Positions 1-5,963 of a stretch of 11,257 nt of DNA are shown piece by piece. The position numbers were made by a program, and so were the translations under genes. Location: contig MGLN01000058.1 in assembly GCA_001796045.1 (NCBI GenBank), positions 477 to 11,733 of the forward strand. The letters run 5' to 3'. The DNA comes from Caulobacterales bacterium RIFOXYB1_FULL_67_16 (GTDB lineage Bacteria > Pseudomonadota > Alphaproteobacteria > Caulobacterales > Caulobacteraceae). A model generated the notes under the pieces. That model saw nothing but the letters and a program-made list of their open reading frames with translations. It was not told where the DNA came from and searched no databases. How positions within the stretch are numbered: the stretch's first letter is position 1; each line of letters starts with the position of its first letter.

Positions 1-1
1 C

Positions 2-832
2 CGCTACAACCTGCCCTCGCCGCGCATGGCCGTGGGGCGTATCAGCGACTACACCGGCACCGTCTCCTCGGACGGCGGACGCCAGATCACCGGCGGCGCC
101 TCGCTGATGGCCAACTCGGCTTTGGCCAAGGCCGGGGCGCGGATCGTCGAACGGTACGACACCTCGGTGTCGGAGCTGGAGCTGCGCTACGCCAACAACA
201 AGCTGATCGGCGACAGCACGCCCGGCGCCCAAGGGCCGGAGGACACCCAGTTCCGGCGGATCCTGGCCGGCCAGGTGCCGGGCTCGGACTTCTATATCGT
301 CGGCGGGATCACCGAGGTGAACTACAACATCCGCTCGGGCGGGTTCGACGCCGGCCAGGGCGAGGTGGATTCGGCGCGGCCGGGCTCGGTCCTGCTGACC
401 GGCCGGGTCTATGTGATGAACATCGCCATGGACCTGCGGCTGGTGCAGACCACCACGCTCGAGGTCGTGGATGTGGTCTCCTATCAGAAGCAGATCATCG
501 GCCGGGAGATCTCGGCGGGCGTCTTCGACTTCCTGGACGGCAATGTCTTCGACATCTCGGCCGGATCGGGCGGCATGGAGCCGGTGCAGCTGGCCGTCCG
601 CGCCCTGGTCGAACGGGCCACGGTCGAGTTCATGGCCAATCTGTACGGCGCCCCCGGCCCGGAGATCTGCCTCAACGCCGCGAACGACCCGCTGGGCGAC
701 AGCGCGGTCGGCCCGACCGGCGGCTTCTATCCGGCCTACCCAACCACGGACACCAACAATGGCCAGACCCGCGCCGATCCGTCTCGCTGGCATGATCGCC
801 GCGACGGCGACGTTCGCCGCTCTCGCTACTGA
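2..832 (+). CDS. hfaB: Holdfast anchoring protein HfaB, CsgG family (5' end outside window)
   Basis: This is the C-terminal 276 residues of a CsgG-family protein. The frame is open to the window edge, and the ATG at 26 lies inside the conserved domain (IAVGR-like MAVGRISDYTG), so it is not the real start. The segments GASLMANSALAKAG, VERYDTSVSELELRYANNKLI, YIVGGITEVNYNIRSGG and VELMA-like VEFMANLYG match the CsgG/HfaB pattern. CsgG proteins are outer-membrane lipoproteins that form a secretion pore for curli-type subunits. In Caulobacter, HfaB is needed to export or stabilise HfaA and HfaD, which tie the polysaccharide holdfast to the cell. The lipobox lies upstream and cannot be seen. The last 74 nt overlap the start of hfaD in another frame, which implies co-transcription and probably translational coupling. 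The family is seen in the sequence; the symbol rests on family knowledge and on the neighbour. Confidence 0.88.
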   Translation, partial: RYNLPSPRMAVGRISDYTGTVSSDGGRQITGGASLMANSALAKAGARIVERYDTSVSELELRYANNKLIGDSTPGAQGPEDTQFRRILAGQVPGSDFYIVGGITEVNYNIRSGGFDAGQGEVDSARPGSVLLTGRVYVMNIAMDLRLVQTTTLEVVDVVSYQKQIIGREISAGVFDFLDGNVFDISAGSGGMEPVQLAVRALVERATVEFMANLYGAPGPEICLNAANDPLGDSAVGPTGGFYPAYPTTDTNNGQTRADPSRWHDRRDGDVRRSRY

Positions 833-2018
833 GGCGAGCGCCCAGCAGACGCCGCTGTGCGACCCGGAGACCGGGTCCTACTGCTCCAGCGACCAGACCC
901 AGTCGGGCGACGTCACCGGGGCGGTGGACCTGAACGTCACGGTCGACCAGCTGGAGGTGACCACCTATGCGACGGGCAACCTGCTGACCGGCGGGATAGA
1001 GGCGACCTCTGGAGCCCTGACCTCGCGTCAGGGCCTGACCGGCGCGACCCGCGCCCGGACCGCCGTCGTCCTGAACGGCCAGTCGGACGGCGTGGTCGGC
1101 GTGACCACCGAGGCGCGGGGCAACCACCTGTCAGCCTCGACCGACGGGGCGACCTTCGCCCTGGACGCGGCCCAGACGGCGACCGGCGAAGAGGTCACGG
1201 CCCGCACGGCCCTGAGCGCCCCGACGGGCCATATGCTGGCCGGAGGCTTCGCCGCGACCACGGCCGTGGCCAACGGCGTGGCCCTGGGCGGGCCCTCGTC
1301 CTCGATCACCGGGACCGTGGACCAGTCGGCCCAGACCACCGTCCTGGCCGAGACGGTCGCTGACGTGCAGTACATCCCCGCCCCCGCCGACTTCGCCGCC
1401 CAGGCCGTGGCCAATGCGGTCCAGGCCTCGACCACCGGCGCCTCGCACCAGGACCTGTCGGTCGTCCAGACCAATGCGCCCTCGACCATCGAGGCCCGCA
1501 CCGACGTCTATGTCGACAACGCCTGGAACCTGGCGGCGCGCGCGAACGCCGGCGCCAACCAGACCATCCTCTACAACGCCGGCGGCTCGCTGGTGGCGGC
1601 GACCGACCAGACCAACCAGGGCCGGGTCCGCGCCGTCGCCCAGGCCCAGACCAATCTGCAGGGTCAGACCACCGTCTCGGCCCGCGCGGTGGCCAACGAG
1701 ACCATAGCCGGCAACCAGGACATCTATCTGGAGCTGGACAATACCCAGTTGAACACCGGCGGGGTCGAGGCGACCGCGACCTATACGGGCGTCAGCGGTT
1801 ATGACGCCTATGTCGGGTCCGAGGCCGTGGGCAACAGCGTCACCGGCTACGCCTGTTCCCAATGCGGCGGCGAGGTCAATGTGACCAACAGCCAGACCAA
1901 CAGCGCCAATGTCACGGCCACGACCACCGCCACCATCGGCGCCGGCCGCGCCGCCGTGGTCGGCGCCACCGCCGTGGGCAACAGCGCCACCTTCTATGTC
2001 AGCCGGCCGGGCGGCTGA
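759..2018 (+). CDS. hfaD: Holdfast anchor protein HfaD, secreted repeat protein
   Basis: The predicted protein has 419 residues. The start at 759 gives a clean Sec signal peptide: basic n-region (MARPAPIRLAG), hydrophobic core (MIAATATFAALA) and a likely cut after TEASA, near residue 28. ATG 792 would remove the basic n-region. The ribosome-binding site is weak (GGAC about 6 nt upstream), which fits coupling to hfaB. The mature part is rich in Thr, Ala, Gln, Asn and Gly and has almost no Lys. It is built from about eight units of ~47 residues, marked by Gln (46, 91, 139, 192, 237, 284, 330, 379) and by A-x-G/A-N Asn (74, 122, 172, 219, 263, 313, 359, 408). It has only four Cys, as pairs 34/42 and 366/369 (CSQC). 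In Caulobacter, HfaD is a surface protein that helps anchor the holdfast. The repeat suggests a beta-rich or amyloid-like fold, which is inference. Confidence 0.85.
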   Translation: MARPAPIRLAGMIAATATFAALATEASAQQTPLCDPETGSYCSSDQTQSGDVTGAVDLNVTVDQLEVTTYATGNLLTGGIEATSGALTSRQGLTGATRARTAVVLNGQSDGVVGVTTEARGNHLSASTDGATFALDAAQTATGEEVTARTALSAPTGHMLAGGFAATTAVANGVALGGPSSSITGTVDQSAQTTVLAETVADVQYIPAPADFAAQAVANAVQASTTGASHQDLSVVQTNAPSTIEARTDVYVDNAWNLAARANAGANQTILYNAGGSLVAATDQTNQGRVRAVAQAQTNLQGQTTVSARAVANETIAGNQDIYLELDNTQLNTGGVEATATYTGVSGYDAYVGSEAVGNSVTGYACSQCGGEVNVTNSQTNSANVTATTTATIGAGRAAVVGATAVGNSATFYVSRPGG

Positions 2019-2039
2019 GGAATCGACTCAATCCACTCC

Positions 2040-2590
2040 GAAAAAATGGAGTCTATTTTCGTCTATTTCTGCGCGCGGGCGCGGGGGCTGCGGGGACATG
2101 GCGCTGGCACGAAAACAGGGTGACAAGGCGCCAAAAGCGCCACGTCCCCGCGAGGGTGACGGGAGGGGGATTTGGTTGTCAAAGACCGTGGGGGGAGAGT
2201 GTCGCACGGTTTTGGGGCGTGATGGGTTGAGGGGCGGATGCGAGCGGCGGAGCGTTGAAAAGGCGGGGGATTGGCTGAGAAATTAGGATAGGAGGCGGGG
2301 TCCGAGTAGCGCCTGACCGCTGACTTTCGTTGAGCGCGTGACCGGTTGGCGGTAAGCAGCGGCATGCCTGATCCGGTTGCACCGCTTGAACTCGGACGAG
2401 ACGGCGCTGAGCTAGCGCCAAAGGCGCTCGACAGCTCCAAACTCGCTGCTTTGGAAGAGGTGCTCGCCGGCCAGCCGCGAGACGTCGCCGGCGTCAGGCT
2501 ATTCGGCGTTGAAGGACTGCTGGGTTTCCTGGCGACCAACGGCCCGATCGGATCCATTGCTGCACGAAATCTGGGTGAGATGGCGCGGCC
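2040..2590. repeat. Long direct repeat, copy 1 (non-coding part plus 5' end of dioxygenase gene)
   Basis: This segment recurs at about 5371-5920 in the same orientation. Both copies open with a run of A followed by TGGAGTCTATTTTCGTC and continue through a GC-rich structured stretch into the first ~74 codons of a PhyH-type gene. By eye, about 20 of 220 coding positions differ (about 91% identical); the non-coding part is more diverged and has small indels. Copy 1 starts 22 nt after the hfaD stop. The left edge may reach the shared ATCCAC at 2031. No transposase, clear terminal inverted repeats or target-site duplication were found. The non-coding stretch 2019-2363 holds no convincing gene; its short open frames are stem and repeat sequence read through. 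Confidence 0.9.
2090..2151. other. Conserved long hairpin in repeat copy 1
   Basis: Arms 2090-2105 and 2136-2151 pair over 16 positions with one A/C mismatch, which becomes a U-G wobble in a minus-strand transcript. The loop is about 30 nt. The six bases GCGCCA occur twice on the right (2127-2132 and 2137-2142), so the inner left arm TGGCGC has two possible partners. A second, smaller hairpin follows (2185-2190 with 2205-2210), ending in TTTT. The structure could be a terminator-like or RNA-processing element; its function is not shown. Confidence 0.6.
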
Positions 2591-3047
2591 GGTGCGGGCG
2601 ATCCTGTTCGACAAGACAGCATCCGCGAACTGGTCATTGGCTTGGCATCAAGACCGCGTGGTTGCGGTGCGTGAGCGAAAGGAAGTCGAAGGCTTCGGGC
2701 CTTGGACACGCAAGCATGGCGCCCTGCACGTCGCGCCGCCCTTTGAGCTTCTAGCCAACATGCTCACGCTGCGCGCCCACCTCGACCCTGTCCCTCAGTC
2801 CAACGCTCCGTTGCTCATTGCGCCGGGCTCGCACCGCTTTGGAAGAATCCCCGAGTCTGATGTTCCAGAGGTGGTGACAAGGTGCGGCTTCGCTATGTGT
2901 CTGGCTGACGCGGGCGACGTCTGGACCTACGCCACGCCAATCCTGCACGCCTCCGACAGGGCGTCTGCTGCGACGCATCGCCGAGTTCTACAGGTGGATT
3001 ATGCCGTCGGCGAACTTCCCGGCGGACTGCAGTGGCTTGGCGTCTGA
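2364..3047 (+). CDS. PhyH-type Fe(II)/2-oxoglutarate-dependent dioxygenase (phytanoyl-CoA dioxygenase family)
   Basis: The predicted protein has 227 residues and is probably a cytosolic oxygenase. The iron triad is visible: H95 and D97 in WHQD, and the distal H195 in TPILHAS. The 2-oxoglutarate-binding Arg is likely R206 or R207 (HRRVLQVDY). Other family marks are FDKT..ANW (82-90), the GSH motif (155-157) and GDVW (184-187). PhyH enzymes couple 2-oxoglutarate decarboxylation to substrate hydroxylation; the substrate of this small bacterial type is not known. ATG 2364 is chosen because the second repeat copy keeps an ATG at the same place (5694). TTG 2346, in frame, is a possible but less likely start. 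No strong ribosome-binding site is seen. The first ~74 codons lie inside the long repeat. Codon usage is less GC-biased than that of hfaD. The gene stands alone, converging on the LysR gene. Confidence 0.85.
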   Translation: MPDPVAPLELGRDGAELAPKALDSSKLAALEEVLAGQPRDVAGVRLFGVEGLLGFLATNGPIGSIAARNLGEMARPVRAILFDKTASANWSLAWHQDRVVAVRERKEVEGFGPWTRKHGALHVAPPFELLANMLTLRAHLDPVPQSNAPLLIAPGSHRFGRIPESDVPEVVTRCGFAMCLADAGDVWTYATPILHASDRASAATHRRVLQVDYAVGELPGGLQWLGV

Positions 3048-3187
3048 CTCTCGTCATGAGGGGACATTAGTCTTCTGCCGAGGACCGACATTCCTGAGCG
3101 GCCGTCAGCCGCACGCACCCCGCAAGCTGTAACCAGAAATTCAAGCGCATTCTTAGTCTTGGGCACACCCGCCAATCAGCGACTTGG

Positions 3188-4087
3188 CTACGCCGTGAGG
3201 CTACGCTGACGGGCGAAATCCACGAAGGCCTTGAAGGCGGCGGTCGGGTTTCGGCGGCTGGGGTAGTAGAGGCTCAGCGGCGCCAGGAGGGGGGTCCAGT
3301 CCTCCAGAACCCGGACGAGCCGGCCGGCTTCGATATCGTCTCGCACGTCGGACTCCATGGCCAACGTCAGCCCGGCCGAGGCGAGCGCGGCGGTGCGGGC
3401 CAGACCCGCTTCGTCGAGGGTGAAGGGGCCCTGGACGTCGATGTGGACCGCCTGTCCGTCCTTCTCGAACGGCCAGCGGTGGATCGCGCCGTTCGGCAGG
3501 CGAACCCGCAGACAGGCATGGGCGAGGAGGTCCTGGGGCACGAGGGGGACGCCGTGCGCCGCCAGATAGGCCGGCGACCCCACCACGACATTGCGCCGGG
3601 CCCGGCCCAAGGGAAGGGCGATCATGTCCGCCGGCACGAGATCGGCGCTGCGAACCCCGAAGTCGAAGCCGCCCGCGACGATGTCGACCAGCCGCCCTTC
3701 GGTGACGACATCGACATGGACCTGGGGGTGCTCGCGCTGGAAAGGCAGGACGAGCGAGGCGAAGATCTCCCGCGCCGCCGTGGGAAAGGCGTTGAGGCGC
3801 AGCATGCCCGAGGGAACGGCCTGTCTGGAGCGGACCCCCTCCATGGCCTCGTGAATGTCGCGCAGGGCCGGGGCGACCTGGGCGACGAACTGTTCCCCCG
3901 CCTCGGTGAGAGAGACGCTGCGGGTCGTCCGATTGAACAGGCGGACGCCCAGGCTGCGCTCCAGCTTGGCCACCGCGTTGCTCAGCGCGGTCGTGGACAT
4001 GCCGAGTTCAAGTGCGGCGGCCCGGTACTTGCCGTAGCGGGCGACCATCAGGACGGCGTCCAGTTCGGATAGGCTGTTCTTCGACAT
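3188..4087 (-). CDS. LysR-family transcriptional regulator
   Basis: The predicted protein has 299 residues, the normal length for the family. An N-terminal winged helix-turn-helix spans about residues 5-65 (AAALELGMSTTALSNAVAKLE, then the classic LGVRLFNRTTRSVSLTEAG). A linker helix follows, then a periplasmic-binding-protein-like effector domain from about residue 93 to the end. It is transcribed divergently from the NTF2-like/SDR operon with 124 nt between start codons, the usual arrangement for a LysR protein that controls its neighbour and itself. The effector is unknown but may be the substrate or product of the dehydrogenase (inference). The start at 4087 places the helix-turn-helix at the usual distance from the N-terminus; GGGA lies only a few bases upstream, so the ribosome-binding site is cramped. 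Confidence 0.93.
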   Translation of the reverse strand: MSKNSLSELDAVLMVARYGKYRAAALELGMSTTALSNAVAKLERSLGVRLFNRTTRSVSLTEAGEQFVAQVAPALRDIHEAMEGVRSRQAVPSGMLRLNAFPTAAREIFASLVLPFQREHPQVHVDVVTEGRLVDIVAGGFDFGVRSADLVPADMIALPLGRARRNVVVGSPAYLAAHGVPLVPQDLLAHACLRVRLPNGAIHRWPFEKDGQAVHIDVQGPFTLDEAGLARTAALASAGLTLAMESDVRDDIEAGRLVRVLEDWTPLLAPLSLYYPSRRNPTAAFKAFVDFARQRSLTA

Positions 4088-4133
4088 TGTCCCGATTTTC
4101 GCGATGTCTCGTGGCGAGTTGTCCCGATTATCG
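4087..4133. promoter_or_regulatory. Direct repeat in divergent promoter, candidate LysR operator
   Basis: TTGTCCCGATTTTCG at 4087-4101 recurs with one change as TTGTCCCGATTATCG at 4119-4133. Start-to-start spacing is 32 bp, close to three helical turns, so both would face the same side of the DNA. Each copy holds a small dyad (CGAT-x-TCG type). The first copy abuts the regulator's own start codon, which would suit autorepression. Operator function is inferred from position and spacing. Confidence 0.5.
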
Positions 4134-4211
4134 TGCGACCTGTCCAGCGCTACCTAGGCGTATCAGATCGCCGCCGCTGCGGCCGGCGACCGCAGGCCAA
4201 AGGACAGACCC

Positions 4212-4541
4212 ATGTCGCTCGATCTTCCCTCCCCCATCGCCGACTTCGTCGCGGCCAACGCCCGGCTGGACGTGGACGAAATGCTGAAACCCTTCGCGGC
4301 CGACGCGGTCGTGCTGGACAACAAGGCCCGCTACGACGGACACGCGGGACTGCGCGCCCTGTTCGAAGAGGCCGTGATTCCCGTGAAGGCGATCTTCACC
4401 CCCGATACGGCTCGCCGCGAAGCGGATCAGGTGGTGGTCGAAGGCCCCGCGCACGGGGACTTCAAAGGCAGCCCAATCCGTTTCACCTATCGCTTCGACC
4501 TGGACGGCGACCTGATCCGGGCTTTGGAGATCACGGCATGA
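4212..4541 (+). CDS. NTF2/SnoaL-like fold protein
   Basis: The predicted protein has 109 residues and matches the short SnoaL-like (nuclear transport factor 2 fold) family in length and layout. An N-terminal helix (IADFVAANARLDVDEMLKPFAADAVVLD) is followed by GHAGLRALFEE, then alternating strands ending in IRFTYRFDLDGDLIRALEITA. Proteins with this fold act as small ligand-binding proteins, isomerases or cyclases; no catalytic residue can be assigned here. A good ribosome-binding site (AAGGAC) lies about 9 nt before the ATG. The stop codon overlaps the start of the downstream dehydrogenase (ATGA at 4538-4541), so the two are co-translated. This points to one pathway, with the SDR probably acting on a related small molecule (inference). 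It is divergent from the LysR gene, the likely regulator. Confidence 0.85.
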   Translation: MSLDLPSPIADFVAANARLDVDEMLKPFAADAVVLDNKARYDGHAGLRALFEEAVIPVKAIFTPDTARREADQVVVEGPAHGDFKGSPIRFTYRFDLDGDLIRALEITA

Positions 4542-5326
4542 GCCGCCCTGTGGATCCGAGCGAGTTCGCCGGGAAACGGGTCCTGGTCAGCGGCGGGACC
4601 AAGGGTCTGGGCCGCGCCACGGTCGAGCGTTTCCGGGCCGGCGGCGCCAGGGTGATCACCTCGGCGCGCGGCGGGCTCGAGCCCATCGACGGGATCGAAT
4701 TCGTCCAGGCGGACCTGACGACGGCAGAGGGCGGCGAGGCCCTGGCCCGGGCGGCCCTTGAGCGGTTGGGCGGGGTGGACGTCCTGGCCCATGTGCTGGG
4801 CGGTTCGGCGACGCCGGGCGGGGGCTTCGCGGCCCTGACCGATGCGCACTGGCTGGGCGAACTGAACCTGAATCTTCTGGCGGCGGTGCGGCTGGACCGG
4901 CTGCTGATCCCGCAGATGATCGAACGCGGCTCGGGCGCCGTGGTCCACGTGACCTCCATCCAGTCGGTTCTGCCCCTGCCGGATGCGACCACCGCCTATG
5001 CGGCGGCCAAGGCGGGCTTGCGGACCTACAGCAAGTCCCTGTCCAAGGAACTGGGGCCCAAGGGGGTGCGGGTTAACACCGTCTCGCCCGGCTGGATCAT
5101 GACCGAAGGGAGCGACGTCTTCCTGAAGCGCCTTCAGGACGCCAACGGGGGCACGATCGAGGACGCCCGACAGCTGGTCCTGAAGGGGCTGGGCGGCATA
5201 TCCATCGGTCGGGGGGCCGAGCCGTTCGAGGTGGCGGAAGCCATCGCCTTCCTGGCCTCGGACCGCGCCGCCTCCATTCACGGATCGGAACTCATCGTCG
5301 ACGGCGGGACGGTTCCGACGGTGTGA
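4538..5326 (+). CDS. Short-chain dehydrogenase/reductase (SDR family)
   Basis: The predicted protein has 262 residues, a classical SDR length. The cofactor-binding glycine motif is SGGTKGLG (18-25), the catalytic Ser is probably S140 (HVTSIQS), and the active-site pair is Y154 and K158 (TTAYAAAK). PGWIMT follows the active site, and the end has the typical FLASDRAASIHGSELIVDGGT. The usual NNAG motif after strand 4 is replaced by HVLGG (85-89), so the Asn of the classical tetrad is not at its normal place. It is probably a cytosolic NAD(P)-dependent oxidoreductase of unknown substrate. ATG 4538 overlaps the stop of the NTF2-like gene; a longer open frame from 4133 only covers the upstream gene in another frame. 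Base composition matches the resident genome, unlike the kinase downstream. Confidence 0.93.
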   Translation: MSRPVDPSEFAGKRVLVSGGTKGLGRATVERFRAGGARVITSARGGLEPIDGIEFVQADLTTAEGGEALARAALERLGGVDVLAHVLGGSATPGGGFAALTDAHWLGELNLNLLAAVRLDRLLIPQMIERGSGAVVHVTSIQSVLPLPDATTAYAAAKAGLRTYSKSLSKELGPKGVRVNTVSPGWIMTEGSDVFLKRLQDANGGTIEDARQLVLKGLGGISIGRGAEPFEVAEAIAFLASDRAASIHGSELIVDGGTVPTV

Positions 5327-5370
5327 CCGGCCTCGACGTCCGCTTTGCGGAGCGGGCGTCGATCCACCAC

Positions 5371-5920
5371 GAAAAAAATGGAGTCTATTTTCGTCTATTT
5401 CTGCGCGCGGGCGCGGGGGCTGTGGGGACATGGCGCTGGCACGAAAACAGGGTGACAAGGCGCCAAAGCGCCACGTCCCCGCGAGGGCGACGGGAAAGGG
5501 ATGCCGTTTTCAAAGACCGTGCGGGAGAAGTATCGCACGATTTTGGGGCGTGATGGGTAGAGGGGCGGATTCAAGCGTCGAGGCGTTGAAAAGACCGGGG
5601 ATTTTGTGCGGGTATTAGGATAGAAGGCAGGGTCCAAGGGCGCCTGAAAGCCGACTTCGTTGAGCGCGCGCCCGGTTGGCGGTAAACAGCGGCATGCCTG
5701 CTCCGGTTGCCCCGCTTGAACTCGGACGAGACGGCGCTGAGCTAGCGCCAAAGGCGCTCGACAGCTGCACACTCGCTGCTTTGGAACAGGTGCTCGCCGG
5801 CCAGCCGCGAGACGCCGCCGGCGTCAGGCCAGTCGACGTTGAGGGGGTGCTGGGTTTCCTCGCCGCCAAGGGTCCGATCGGATCCATTGCTGCGCGAAAT
5901 CTAGGTGGGATGGGGCCGCC
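5371..5920. repeat. Long direct repeat, copy 2
   Basis: This is the second copy of the segment at about 2040-2590, same orientation, offset by about 3,330 bp. It starts 44 nt after the SDR stop. The opening A-run plus TGGAGTCTATTTTCG, the long hairpin, the GGCGTGATGGGT stretch and the dioxygenase 5' end are all kept. The clear match stops near 5920; a possible further match (GCAAACTGG at 5931-5939 against GCGAACTGG in copy 1) would imply a deletion of about 24 nt. The stretch 5327-5693 holds no gene I can support. Confidence 0.9.
5422..5482. other. Conserved long hairpin in repeat copy 2
   Basis: Arms 5422-5437 and 5467-5482 pair like those of copy 1 with the same A/C mismatch. One outer C-G pair of copy 1 (2091/2150) is T/G here (5423/5481), so plus-strand RNA could still pair. 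The following small hairpin is also present (about 5513-5523 with 5534-5544) but with a longer stem and altered bases, again running into TTTT. Confidence 0.6.
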
Positions 5921-5963
5921 GATTGGCTGTGCAAACTGGCTTTACCGTGCGACGATCACCTGA
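5694..5963 (+). pseudogene. Truncated dioxygenase gene (PhyH type), 5' remnant
   Basis: An open frame of 89 residues. The first ~74 match the intact dioxygenase of this window (MPAPVAPLELGRDGAELAPKAL against MPDPVAPLELGRDGAELAPKAL, and later GSIAARNLG). The remainder is unrelated or rearranged (GPPIGCANWLYRATIT) and ends before the HxD iron motif, the distal His and the Arg, so it cannot be an active oxygenase. A lone ANW may be what is left of the family's KT..ANW motif after an internal deletion. The reading frame has stayed open despite about 20 substitutions in the matched part. Its TGA at 5961-5963 overlaps the kinase ATG (TGATG), so it may now serve as a leader peptide for the kinase (inference). 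Confidence 0.75.

Noticed and set aside
471..758. Upstream extension of the hfaD frame to an ATG at 471
   Set aside because: The extra 96 residues are Arg/Ser/Pro-rich frame shadow of hfaB, and they would put the signal peptide inside the protein.
2063..2614. Minus-strand open frames through the repeat and the dioxygenase 5' end (also 5395-5887)
   Set aside because: They lie opposite the real dioxygenase frame, have Ser/Pro/Arg-rich content and show no domain features.
3098..3112. GCGGC-CGTCA-GCCGC dyad between the converging dioxygenase and LysR genes as a terminator
   Set aside because: The stem is only 5 bp and no T-run follows on either strand. It is common by chance in GC-rich DNA.
4133..4537. 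Upstream extension of the SDR frame to 4133
   Set aside because: It covers the NTF2-like gene in another frame and adds an Arg/Gly-rich segment unlike any SDR. ATG 4538 gives the normal length and an ATGA overlap.
5323..5553. A short open frame reading through the repeat, with similar reading in copy 1 (around 2050-2230)
   Set aside because: The similarity between the two translations comes from the DNA repeat and its hairpin. The frames end at different places and have Arg/Gly-rich low-complexity content, so they are not supported as a gene.
2040..5920. The repeat pair as ends of a composite transposon
   Set aside because: No transposase or integrase lies in or between the copies, and no terminal inverted repeats or target duplications could be seen. 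The genes between have resident base composition.
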